From: an uncultured Bacteroidales bacterium
GTDB lineage: Bacteria > Bacteroidota > Bacteroidia > Bacteroidales > WCHB1-69
DNA length: 64,000 nt
Direction: 5' to 3'
Assembly (NCBI GenBank): GCA_905233625.1
Contig: CAJOFJ010000009.1
Location: forward strand, 125,666 to 189,665
Shown here: piece after piece, positions 7,681 through 15,875 of the stretch
Numbering within the stretch: the stretch's first letter is position 1
Layout of the letters: every line of letters starts with the position of its first letter
Notes under the pieces: model-generated
Databases searched by the model: none
The model's input: only the letters and a program-made list of their open reading frames with translations
What the model was told of the DNA's origin: nothing
Position numbers and translations under genes: made by a program

Positions 7681-8628
7681 ATGGGTTTTTGGGATAAATT
7701 TAAGGATATAAAAAAAGAAAAGTTGAGTCCTAAACAACTTTTTCAGGAGTATGGACTGATAGTGCTTGGTACTTTTATCATGGCTATCGGCTATGTGGTG
7801 TTTGTGTCTCCATTGAAACTGGCCCCAGGAGGTGTTTATGGTATCGCCATCATCCTGCACCACTTATTCAACTTCCCAATCGGTTTGTCGGGTATCTGCC
7901 TTGATCTGCCCTTGTTACTAATCGGTACGTTGTGGTTGGGCCCGAAATTTGGCCTGAAAACTGTGGTGGGCATCGTCTCGCTTTCCGGTTCCATTTCCCT
8001 GTTGGAGTTCCTCTATGGTTATGAACCCTTGATTGGCTTGGCTTCCAATCCCGCCATTCCAGACCCTGCCGCCAATTTCATCATCGCCTTGTGCGGTGGC
8101 GTGTTTATCGGTGTCGGTTTGGGGGTGGTTTTTAAAACCCGTGCCACTTCCGGTGGTACTGATATCATTGCCATGATTATCGGCAAGTATGCAAAGCATA
8201 TTCCAATCGGAACCCTGTTGATTATCGTGGATTCTTGCGTGGTCTTGCTGGCATTGGCCGTTTTCAAAGACTGGACTATTCCCTTGTACTCATGGCTGAT
8301 TATATACGTGAGCGGCTATGTGGTGGACAAGGTCATTGCCGGTTTCAAGTCGGGCAAGGCAGTGCTGATTATTTCCGACCATTATAACGAAATCCGAGAC
8401 CGTATCTTCAGCGACTTGGATCGTGGCGGCACATTCTTGCATGGCGAGGGTATGTATAATAATGCCGAAAAGAAAATCATCTTCCTGTCTATTTCCAGAA
8501 AAGAATTGCCACAGTTGATTTATTTTGTGCATGAAATCGACCCGAATGCTTTCTTGTCCATTTTGGAGGCTTCCGAAACCTTGGGCTATGGCTTCCAGTC
8601 GCTGCGCGAGCAGGCGCTGAGCAGATAG
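7681..8628 (+). CDS. YitT family membrane protein (DUF161 + DUF2179)
   Basis: A 315-residue integral membrane protein of the YitT family. The first ~210 residues form about five to six hydrophobic helices with the family motifs PGGVYGIAI and TRATSGGTDIIA. The C-terminal ~95 residues are the soluble DUF2179 domain (KAVLIISDHYNEI, DRGGTFLHGEGMY, REL). Family function is uncertain; transport or membrane-associated regulation has been proposed. The open frame extends to 7594, but those 29 extra residues are encoded by the heptamer repeats, so ATG 7681 is preferred. It lies about 100 bases past the LptF/G stop on the same strand. Confidence 0.85.
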   Translation: MGFWDKFKDIKKEKLSPKQLFQEYGLIVLGTFIMAIGYVVFVSPLKLAPGGVYGIAIILHHLFNFPIGLSGICLDLPLLLIGTLWLGPKFGLKTVVGIVSLSGSISLLEFLYGYEPLIGLASNPAIPDPAANFIIALCGGVFIGVGLGVVFKTRATSGGTDIIAMIIGKYAKHIPIGTLLIIVDSCVVLLALAVFKDWTIPLYSWLIIYVSGYVVDKVIAGFKSGKAVLIISDHYNEIRDRIFSDLDRGGTFLHGEGMYNNAEKKIIFLSISRKELPQLIYFVHEIDPNAFLSILEASETLGYGFQSLREQALSR

Positions 8629-8661
8629 GATTTATTTCAGTGTTCTCTATTGCAAAAAGAA

Positions 8662-9243
8662 ATGGCCGGCGAGAAGACAAAGGATAAGATGACCGAACAG
8701 CATCCTTTCGAGCCCTTTCTGCCGGAAAATGCGCGCATATTATTTCTGGGGAGTTTTCCGCCACAACCCAAGCGGTGGTCGATGCCTTTCTATTACCCGA
8801 ATTGGACGAATGATTTCTGGCGGGTGATGGGCCTGCTTTTTCAGGGTAATAAAGAGTGGTTTGCTGTGCATGGAGAGAAACACTTTGACATGGAGCGGGT
8901 GAAGGCTTTCTGTTGCGAACAGGGATTGGCACTCTATGATACGGCCTGTGAGATCTGTCGCCTGCAGGACAACGCTTCCGACAAATATTTGGAAGTGGTT
9001 ACTGCTACCGATATTCCAGCCCTGTTGGAAAAAATTCCGCATTGTCAAAAGTTGGTCACTACAGGCCAGAAAGCCACCGATGTTATTGTTCAGACTTTTG
9101 GTTGTGCCGAACCGCCTATGGGTGGCCACACCTTGATCAACATCGCAGGTCGGGAATTGGCCTTTTGGCGGATGCCTTCCACCTCACGTGCTTATCCTCT
9201 TGCTCTAGAGAAAAAAGCTGCTGTTTACAAAAAACTCTTTTGA
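8662..9243 (+). CDS. Uracil-DNA glycosylase superfamily protein (MUG-like)
   Basis: A 193-residue cytoplasmic protein with the UDG fold as found in Mug/TDG-like members. The N-terminal motif ILFLGSFPP corresponds to the catalytic-loop strand, followed by FYYPNWTNDFWRVMG. A C-terminal MPSTSRAYPL corresponds to the DNA-intercalating loop. Such enzymes remove uracil or mismatched thymine; whether this member is active is unknown. The track can open at a TTG (8650), but ATG 8662 or 8689 is more likely. It begins 33 bases after the YitT stop and ends 9 bases from the convergent ribF stop. Confidence 0.7.
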   Translation: MAGEKTKDKMTEQHPFEPFLPENARILFLGSFPPQPKRWSMPFYYPNWTNDFWRVMGLLFQGNKEWFAVHGEKHFDMERVKAFCCEQGLALYDTACEICRLQDNASDKYLEVVTATDIPALLEKIPHCQKLVTTGQKATDVIVQTFGCAEPPMGGHTLINIAGRELAFWRMPSTSRAYPLALEKKAAVYKKLF

Positions 9244-9252
9244 TTGCCCGTT

Positions 9253-9813
9253 TTATTCTCGTCCTAACAGTTCCGCCGCAATATCCCAGTTGTTGTTGGC
9301 GATAAGTTTGCGGATTTGTGAGGAGCGGACTTTCACATCGTTCATGGTGAATTCAGGGATTTCGATGATATCGATGCCATGCTCCTGACAAATGGCTTCC
9401 ATGGTCTCATGATTGCCTTCGCGCTTGTGGCCGAAGGAGTGACTTGGTCCCATCACAATGGCTTTTGTACCAATTTTATCAATGATGATGTCTTTCAGAA
9501 ATCTTTCAGAAGAAAGCTGTGAAAATTCTTTGGTAAAATGTATAATTATCAGATAATCAATATCTTCTGCTTCTATCAGTTTGATTTTTTCTTCCAAAGG
9601 GAAAATCTGGAAAAAGTCTGAATTGGGATGCAGCACCATTTGCGGATGGGGGTCGAAAGTGACAGCGACACTGACTCCATTGATTTGGCGGCTGTATTCT
9701 TTCACCGTCTCGAAGATCTGCCGATGACCTAAATGGATACCATCGAATGCCCCCACCGTCACAACGGGGTTCTGCAATCGCGGTATCGCATCTAAATCGG
9801 TGATGATTTCCAT
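9253..9813 (-). CDS. ribF: RibF-type FMN adenylyltransferase lacking the riboflavin kinase domain
   Basis: A 186-residue cytoplasmic protein equal to the N-terminal half of bifunctional RibF. The nucleotidyltransferase motif GAFDGIHLGH (residues 21-30) and the RSSQIRKL motif near residue 168 are intact, so FMN to FAD conversion is plausible. Normal RibF has about 300 residues and continues past AAELLGR into a riboflavin kinase domain. Here the chain stops immediately after LLGRE, at the domain boundary, and the convergent UDG-like gene ends 9 bases further on. Either this organism uses a separate riboflavin kinase or a deletion removed it. Confidence 0.85.
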   Translation of the reverse strand: MEIITDLDAIPRLQNPVVTVGAFDGIHLGHRQIFETVKEYSRQINGVSVAVTFDPHPQMVLHPNSDFFQIFPLEEKIKLIEAEDIDYLIIIHFTKEFSQLSSERFLKDIIIDKIGTKAIVMGPSHSFGHKREGNHETMEAICQEHGIDIIEIPEFTMNDVKVRSSQIRKLIANNNWDIAAELLGRE

Positions 9814-9904
9814 GAGATTATAATTAGACGTTTAGACGTCAAGGCGTGGAGACGTTAAGACGAAATCCGTTTCTTAACGCCTTCACGTCTTAACGCCTAT
9901 ACGA

Positions 9905-12364
9905 TTAATTCCGGAGTTTTGCTCCTGCTTCGCGTTCGTAGGCGGCAATGAGTTTGTTCATCACCTTGTTGATTTCTTCTTCGGTCAGCGTTTTTTCAGG
10001 ATGCTGCAAGACGAAATTCAAAGCGTACGATTTTTTGCCTTCTTCAATCTTGTCTCCTTCATAAACATCGAATAGGGTGATGTTTTTCAGTAATTTGGAG
10101 CCATATTTGAAACCAATCTGCTTCAAGGTATCATAGCTTATGTTCTTGTCTATGATAAGAGCCAAGTCACGTTTGACCTCCGGAAATGCAGGGATGGTCT
10201 TGTAGTTGACTTCGTTCTCGCAGGCGGCATACAGGGTGGCGGTGTTCATCTCCGCATAGTACACGGGTTTCTTGATGCCGAAGTATTTCAGGATGTGTGC
10301 CTGAACCTGGCCGATACGTGCCAGCACCTCGCCATTCATGCGGTAAACCACCTGGTTGAACAGGTCGCTGCTGTTTTCTGTGCTGATTTCAATCTGGCCA
10401 ATAGGAATGTTGATTTTGACAAAAATATTGTTGAGGATATTTTTGAGGTAGAATACATCCAGTTCCTTGGCGGTGAAATTCCAGATGTCTTCGTATATCT
10501 TGCCAGTCGCGAAGAGGGTGAGGTATTCTTTCTCAAGGTAGCGTTCGGTAACAGGGGCATCCTTGGCACTTTCCGGATTAAGATGGTAGGTTTTGCCAAA
10601 CTCAAACAGGCGTAAAGAGTTCTGCTTGTTGTTGAGGTTGCGGGCAATATTCTCCAGACCAGAGAACAGCAGGGTCTGACGCAGCACACCTAACTCGCTG
10701 CTGAGCGGATTCATCAGGTTAATGGTCTCCGCCTCGTTGATGAAGTCGAATTTCTGAGCGTATTCGGCTCGGGTAAGCGAATTATTCATCACTTCAAAGA
10801 AACCGTCATCTGCTAAATATGTTGAGATTTTCTTTTGCAGCTTACGGGAAGAGTGACTGTCGTGATCCGTCATCGGATAGTGCAGGATACTCGGTATCTC
10901 GATATTGTTATAACCATAGATTCTCAAAATCTCTTCAATCAGGTCGATAGGACGGGTGACATCCACACGGTAAAGCGGAACGGTAACCAACAATTGTTCC
11001 TCGCCAGAAGCTTGCACTTCCATGCCTAAAAGCATGAGGATGTGGTTCACCACGTGTTTGTCGATGGTCTTGCCAGCCACCTTGTTGATTTCGTCATAGC
11101 GGAGCGGAATTCTTGGGTGGGCGATCTCAGTGGGGTAGATGTCCACAATGTCGGAGGTGATAATGCCTCCCGACAGCTCGCGGATCATGATGGCGGCGCG
11201 TTTCAGCGCATAGATGCAGATGTCTGGGTCGCAGCCACGCTCGAAGCGGAAGGAGGCGTCAGTTTTGAGGCCGTGACGTTTGGCTGTTTTGCGGATGCTG
11301 ACCGGATTAAAGTAGGCGCTTTCCAAGAAGAGTCGCTTGGTGTTGTCGGACACGCCGGAATTGAGACCGCCATATACACCACCGATGCACAAACCGCCCT
11401 TGGTGTCACAAATCATCAGGTCGTCTTGGCTCAGCTTGATTTCGTTGCCGTCCAAAGTGGTGAAGGGAGTGCCTTCTTTCAGATTCTTGACGATGATTTT
11501 GCAGCCTTGGATCTTGTCGGCATCGAAAGCGTGCAGCGGCTGGCCGATTTCAAACATGATATACTGGGTGACATCCACAATATTGTTGATGGGACGCACA
11601 CCGATGGATTTCAAGCGATTTTGTAACCATTCGGGAGATTCCTTCACGGTGACATTTTCCAAAGTCAGTCCGGTATAACGTGGGCATGCCTTGGGATTCT
11701 CAATGGAGATGTCGATGGGGAAGCTGCGTGAGTTGACGTTGAAGTCGAAGTCGTTGGGCAGCATCAGGGCAGAGCAGGGGATGTGGTTGACTTCGAGGGC
11801 GGCGTGCAGGTCGCGGGCCACACCGTAATGCGAAATTGCGTCGCTACGGTTGGGGGTGAGGCCGATCTCGAAAATCCAGTCCGACTCCACCTTGAATAAC
11901 TTAGCGGCGGGTGTGCCTACCACTGTTTCGGGGGGCAGCACCATGATGCCATCGTGGGAAGTGCCCACGCCAATTTCGTCTTCAGCGCAAATCATGCCTT
12001 CGGAAACCACCCCTCTCAGCTTCGATTTCTTGATAGTGAAGGACTCGTCACCGTTGTACAGTACTGTGCCGATGGTGGCCACGATGACTTTCTGTCCCTG
12101 TGCCACATTGGGGGCACCGCAAACAATGTTCAGTGGGGTCTCTCCGCCCACATTCACGGTGGTGACATGCAGGTGGTCGGAGTCTGGATGCGGTTCGCAG
12201 GTAAGCACCTCGCCCACCACCAGACCTTTCAGTCCGCCTTTGATAGTTTCGTATTCTTCCAAACCTTCAACCTCTAAACCGCAATCGGTCAAATATTTAC
12301 CTGCCTCTTCGGCGCTGAGGTCGCATTTCACATATTGCTTCAGCCAGTTATAAGAAATCTTCAT
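9905..12364 (-). CDS. pheT: Phenylalanyl-tRNA synthetase beta subunit
   Basis: A full-length (819 residues) beta chain of the alpha2-beta2 cytoplasmic enzyme that charges tRNA-Phe. The order is standard: N-terminal MKISYNWLKQYVK, an EMAP-II-like tRNA-binding domain (about 40-150, HPDSDHLHVTTVNVG and IVCGAPNV), the B3/B4 editing region (about 210-380, KRLFLESAYFNP), B5 (about 405-475), the catalytic-like core (RPIDLIEEILRIYGY, LMNPLSSELGVLRQTL) and the C-terminal ferredoxin-fold anticodon-binding domain (PAFPEVKRDLALIID). The alpha subunit gene is not in the window. A TATCTTTG box lies 23 bases before the start. Confidence 0.97.
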   Translation of the reverse strand: MKISYNWLKQYVKCDLSAEEAGKYLTDCGLEVEGLEEYETIKGGLKGLVVGEVLTCEPHPDSDHLHVTTVNVGGETPLNIVCGAPNVAQGQKVIVATIGTVLYNGDESFTIKKSKLRGVVSEGMICAEDEIGVGTSHDGIMVLPPETVVGTPAAKLFKVESDWIFEIGLTPNRSDAISHYGVARDLHAALEVNHIPCSALMLPNDFDFNVNSRSFPIDISIENPKACPRYTGLTLENVTVKESPEWLQNRLKSIGVRPINNIVDVTQYIMFEIGQPLHAFDADKIQGCKIIVKNLKEGTPFTTLDGNEIKLSQDDLMICDTKGGLCIGGVYGGLNSGVSDNTKRLFLESAYFNPVSIRKTAKRHGLKTDASFRFERGCDPDICIYALKRAAIMIRELSGGIITSDIVDIYPTEIAHPRIPLRYDEINKVAGKTIDKHVVNHILMLLGMEVQASGEEQLLVTVPLYRVDVTRPIDLIEEILRIYGYNNIEIPSILHYPMTDHDSHSSRKLQKKISTYLADDGFFEVMNNSLTRAEYAQKFDFINEAETINLMNPLSSELGVLRQTLLFSGLENIARNLNNKQNSLRLFEFGKTYHLNPESAKDAPVTERYLEKEYLTLFATGKIYEDIWNFTAKELDVFYLKNILNNIFVKINIPIGQIEISTENSSDLFNQVVYRMNGEVLARIGQVQAHILKYFGIKKPVYYAEMNTATLYAACENEVNYKTIPAFPEVKRDLALIIDKNISYDTLKQIGFKYGSKLLKNITLFDVYEGDKIEEGKKSYALNFVLQHPEKTLTEEEINKVMNKLIAAYEREAGAKLRN

Positions 12365-12387
12365 TGAGTTGTGTTTTAATAAGCTTG

Positions 12388-12395
12388 CAAAGATA
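12388..12395 (-). promoter_or_regulatory. -7 box for pheT
   Basis: CAAAGATA on the plus strand (TATCTTTG on the minus strand), 23 bases before the pheT ATG. Confidence 0.55.
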
Positions 12396-12520
12396 CAAAA
12401 TTTTTTAATGTGCTAATTTGCAAATGTGCTAATGTGCCAATTGAATTAGCAAATTGGTTGATTAACAAATTTGTTAATGCGTTAATCAATATTGTATCAG
12501 TGATTTAAGTTTGTATAGAG

Positions 12521-12732
12521 TCGTGCCAAAGGCACGATATTCTATTAACCCCTCACATCTTTGATGTGTGGGGTGGACGGTATGCGGTGTAATACAAGTG
12601 TGCCGAAGGTACACTACTATATGGTGTAGTAGCGTGCCTTTGGCACGCCATCTTCCACCATGATCATTGCCACCCCAAACTACGGCCTATGGCCTCGTTA
12701 GGGGTTAATAGGATAGCGTGCTTTCAGCACGC
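12521..12732. repeat. Composite palindromic element, copy 1
   Basis: A 212-bp element with mirrored architecture. From the left: hairpin CGTGCC-AAA-GGCACG, TATTCTATTAACCCC, a CACATC/GATGTG stem, GGGGTGG, hairpin GTGTGCC-GAA-GGTACAC, then CTACTA...TAGTAG at the centre. The right half inverts this order: hairpin GCGTGCC-TTT-GGCACGC, CACCCC, GGCC/GGCC, GGGGTTAATAGGATA and hairpin GCGTGC/GCACGC. Related copies are at 17573-17795 and 63896-64000. It fills most of the 527-bp pheT to DUF4932 gap; an AATTCAA heptamer tract lies at 12816-12836. Confidence 0.85.
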
Positions 12733-12792
12733 AGATGAATAAGGCCAACATATTAAATTTCGTTTTTGCTTCATCTCAAGGTGAAATTTTCG

Positions 12793-12800
12793 TATTTTTG
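12793..12800 (+). promoter_or_regulatory. -7 box for the DUF4932 gene
   Basis: TATTTTTG, 91 bases before the ATG at 12892. No -33 element at normal spacing. Confidence 0.35.
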
Positions 12801-12891
12801 CCAATACTAATCCGAAATTCAAAATTCAGAACTCAGAATTAAAAAAATCTTCTAACCTTCTAACCTTCTCACCTTTTAACCTCCAACAATC

Positions 12892-14322
12892 ATGAAAAAA
12901 AACATCCTCCTTTTCCTCTTCGTCCTTTTCTCCGTGCAGGCTTCCATCGCCCAGAATCCCATTCCGGCACATTTTGACGAATGCGTTGATTTGGTGGCTA
13001 CAGTCTGGCGGCTTTCCGGTGCCCATGAATACAGTCGCTGCGACGTTCCTAACTATGCGCATGAGGTTGATTCCGTTTTCGCAGCCTACAAAGAGCACCC
13101 TGTTGTGCAGCTGGCTCGTCAATATCCGCAGGAATCAGGAATCGGTTACGACGCGGTTGCTTCGTATGGTTTGCATCTGACCATGACGGAAAACGGCGAT
13201 ATTGTGCTCAACGACAATTTCGCGGAAGGAGGCGATGCCTCTTTCGACCGTTGGACTGAGCGGCAGAAAAAGGATTTTTTGGAACCGCTGAACGATTTTT
13301 ATCGCACTTCCCATTTCCACGACTGGTACTTGAGGAAAAAAGACTTCCATGCGCAGGTTGAGGAGGCGTTCAACGCTATCAATGAGAAGGTGGACTACAG
13401 CTGGTTCAGCAGCTATTTCGGTACCCAAAGCGGCAGTAGCTTCCGCATTGTGCTCAGTCTGCTGGTGGGTCCGAATAATTACGGGTGTAGTGCCCGATTG
13501 AAAGATGGTAGTAACGCTTTGAGTCCTGTCATCGGCTGTTGTCGGCTTGATGAGAACGGGGAGATATTCTACAAAGCGAACGCAGTGCTGCCCATTGTTA
13601 TCCACGAGTTTTGCCACCATTACTGCAATCCGCTGAACGACCAATTCTGGCCGTTGATGGGCAAATCCGCTGAAAAGGTGTATAAGGAGAGAGAGGAGCA
13701 AATGCGGAAATCCGCCTACGGCTCGGCACAGATTATGATGAACGAGACTTTTGTCCGTGCTTCGGTAATCCGCTATATGAAAACGCACTATCCTCAGGTC
13801 GATGAATCCGCACTTATCAAATCGGAGGAAGAACAGGGATTTATTCTGACTCAAACGCTGTGCGAGGCACTGAAACATTACGAACAGCAGCGTGACAAGT
13901 ATGTTGCCATGACTGACTTCATGCCTGTTTATGCCCAATCCATCAACGATTTTGACCTGAAAGAATATTTGAAACAATATAGGAAAGAGCAAAAAGAGCT
14001 GGCCAAGTTGAACGCCACTTACAAAGTGAATATCAAGAACGGTGCCAAGAATGTGCCCAGCGGTCTTTTTCATCTTGTCATCAAATTCTCTAAGCCGATG
14101 ACCGGGGGTATTGCTTTGGGTTATAGTCAAACTGGGGCGGATTTTCCCGCGGTCAAGGACTATTCGTGGCCTGATGACCGTACTTTGGATGCCGTCTTTT
14201 CTCTGGAACCCTCGCATCAGTATGGTTTTACGGTTTTAGGCCCCTACTTCACTACTGTGGATGGCCATACCGCTGGAGACATCAAAGAGTTCAACTTCAC
14301 TACTTCCTCAGCCAATAAATGA
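12892..14322 (+). CDS. Secreted DUF4932 protein, probable zinc metalloprotease
   Basis: A 476-residue exported protein with a signal peptide at about 1-20 (MKKNILLFLFVLFSVQASIAQ). It matches the DUF4932 family as I recall it. Residues 238-242 form HEFCH within VIHEFCHHYCNP, an HExxH zinc site. NETFVRASVIRY, about 50 residues later, could supply the third ligand (glutamate). The C-terminal ~100 residues look like a beta-sandwich domain (VIKFSKPM). No protease activity is established for the family to my knowledge. The last 23 bases overlap the end of the convergent membrane-protein gene. Confidence 0.75.
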   Translation: MKKNILLFLFVLFSVQASIAQNPIPAHFDECVDLVATVWRLSGAHEYSRCDVPNYAHEVDSVFAAYKEHPVVQLARQYPQESGIGYDAVASYGLHLTMTENGDIVLNDNFAEGGDASFDRWTERQKKDFLEPLNDFYRTSHFHDWYLRKKDFHAQVEEAFNAINEKVDYSWFSSYFGTQSGSSFRIVLSLLVGPNNYGCSARLKDGSNALSPVIGCCRLDENGEIFYKANAVLPIVIHEFCHHYCNPLNDQFWPLMGKSAEKVYKEREEQMRKSAYGSAQIMMNETFVRASVIRYMKTHYPQVDESALIKSEEEQGFILTQTLCEALKHYEQQRDKYVAMTDFMPVYAQSINDFDLKEYLKQYRKEQKELAKLNATYKVNIKNGAKNVPSGLFHLVIKFSKPMTGGIALGYSQTGADFPAVKDYSWPDDRTLDAVFSLEPSHQYGFTVLGPYFTTVDGHTAGDIKEFNFTTSSANK

Positions 14323-15247
14323 GTGCGGCGATGACGAGGAGCGATAAGCTGATGAGCCCAAAGAGATCGCCGAAAGGCCAGTGAAACATCCTGAATGCTG
14401 CGTTGGCGACAAGGAACAGTCCTGCGATTTTGGCGATTCGGATAACCGGTCGCTCCTCCGGGACAATTCGCGCCAGATGGTTTCCCGTCATCAACACAAA
14501 CACTAGTCCCGAAACTCCCGCTAACATATAGATAATGCTGCCGAAAGGCCAATGTATCAGCTTGAAAACGAGGCCGACAAGACACAACGCGACCATGACG
14601 ATGCCTGTCCAGTAGGCTTTGCCACGACGATAGGTTGGTGCCGCGGTGTCTTCGTTGCCGTTCAATCGTGCGGTCAGCGACAAAAGCTCATCGCTCATCT
14701 TGGCAAGTCGGTCTATGTTGATGATTGCCAGAATGATGGATACCGTGAGGATGGCTGCCACGATGATGAACGAGGAGTGCAAAGGTGCTATTCCTGGTTT
14801 TCCCTCTGTTTCAGTTACAAACCACATCATCCATAGACAAAGGGCAAGTGTTCCGGTAATCCAGACCAAAGAAAAGCGGGTCTGTGCTGTTTTCACCTTT
14901 TGGATGATCGTTTGGATATCGGAATCCTCCGTGTTGATTTTCAGCACTTTCCTGCAGCTGAGCAGCTCAAATAGTCCGATGAGCAAAAACATCAGCACCG
15001 ATAGGACCATAAAGGAAACTTGAAGCTCGAAGCGATACCAGCTCCAGCAAACCGCGGCGGAGAGCAGCCCGTAGGTGAGCGCTATTTCCATATTGCGGCG
15101 TTTGAAGTCCGATATTTTCGAATGCAGCATCTCGTGAATCAGGTCATTGTTGACAATTTCCTGCTGGTTGAACTTTTCCTGGAGTGTCTTGTATTGCATT
15201 TGTAACGAAGACAATTCCGCTTCCTGGTTTTGTTTTTTCTCTTCCAT
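14300..15247 (-). CDS. Polytopic membrane protein paired with an ECF sigma factor
   Basis: A 315-residue protein beginning at the ATG at 15247, 11 bases after the sigma-factor stop; a longer frame to 15385 would run antiparallel through sigma-gene codons and is not credible. The first ~50 residues are a charged, heptad-like soluble segment (EEKKQNQEAELSSLQMQYK). About eight hydrophobic helices follow. The last four helices contain two copies of an HWPFG motif (KLIHWPFGSIIYM and RMFHWPFGDLFGL), which resembles the HWPG motif of GldL-like Bacteroidetes membrane proteins. Position makes an anti-sigma role possible, but no known anti-sigma domain is visible. Confidence 0.7.
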   Translation of the reverse strand: MEEKKQNQEAELSSLQMQYKTLQEKFNQQEIVNNDLIHEMLHSKISDFKRRNMEIALTYGLLSAAVCWSWYRFELQVSFMVLSVLMFLLIGLFELLSCRKVLKINTEDSDIQTIIQKVKTAQTRFSLVWITGTLALCLWMMWFVTETEGKPGIAPLHSSFIIVAAILTVSIILAIINIDRLAKMSDELLSLTARLNGNEDTAAPTYRRGKAYWTGIVMVALCLVGLVFKLIHWPFGSIIYMLAGVSGLVFVLMTGNHLARIVPEERPVIRIAKIAGLFLVANAAFRMFHWPFGDLFGLISLSLLVIAALIYWLRK

Positions 15248-15258
15248 GATACTAAGGC

Positions 15259-15753
15259 TTAATGGGTGATGGATTTCGCTTTCTGGACCAATTTTTCCTT
15301 GATACGGTGCAGTTTGATCCCGACATTTGCGACAGAGATGCCCATAACGGCTGCGATTTCGTCGTAGCCGATCCCCTCCAACCATAGCAGCACAAGGCCG
15401 CGGTCCATCACATCGAGCTGGTGAATGAGCGCATAGAGCTGGCGAATCTGTTCGAGAGAGCTGTCCTGAGGGTCGTAGGGGTCAATGTCGGTGCTGAGTG
15501 AAACCGTCTGCGGACGGCGTTTCGTCCGTTTGTTGCCGTTGATGGCGGTGTTGAGCGCGATGCGATACACCCAGGTGTTCACACTGCTGCGGTTCTCGAA
15601 CTGGTCGAATCCCAACCACAAGCGGACAAGGATTTCCTGAAACAGATCGTTGATTTCCTCCTTGTCGCGCGAGAACATGTAACAAACGGAGTAAATCGTC
15701 TGTTTGTACTGTTTCACCAGCTCCTCGAATTGTTTTTCTTTGTCACTTTTCAT
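15259..15753 (-). CDS. ECF-type RNA polymerase sigma factor
   Basis: A 164-residue sigma-70 family protein of the extracytoplasmic-function class. Region 2 spans about residues 6-75 (FEELVKQYKQTIYSVCY, EINDLFQEILVRLW, NTWVYRIALNTAIN). Region 4 spans about 105-155 (ALIHQLDVMDRGLVLLWLEG, YDEIAAVMGIS, VGIKLHRIKEKL). It would direct RNA polymerase to a small regulon. The gene precedes the membrane protein at 14300-15247 in an apparent two-gene operon, the usual arrangement of sigma and cognate regulator. Confidence 0.93.
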   Translation of the reverse strand: MKSDKEKQFEELVKQYKQTIYSVCYMFSRDKEEINDLFQEILVRLWLGFDQFENRSSVNTWVYRIALNTAINGNKRTKRRPQTVSLSTDIDPYDPQDSSLEQIRQLYALIHQLDVMDRGLVLLWLEGIGYDEIAAVMGISVANVGIKLHRIKEKLVQKAKSITH

Positions 15754-15842
15754 CTGACCGTTTTTTGGATTTTTATGGCATTGGACAACCCTTTCCCAAA
15801 ATCCTTACAAAAAAAATCATTTTTTTTCACAACAGTCTTCTC

Positions 15843-15875
15843 AGTCATACTCCACAATGTTGGCTTTTATTTTTG
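15843..15875 (-). pseudogene. Remnant resembling the 3' end of the 17211-17501 gene
   Basis: On the minus strand, directly after the thioredoxin-like stop, one frame reads TKIKANIVEYD-stop. This closely matches the last residues (TKANIVEYE-stop) of the small secreted protein at 17211-17501, and the DNA match covers about 27 bases. It may be a leftover of a duplicated gene. The match is short, so the call is weak. Confidence 0.3.
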
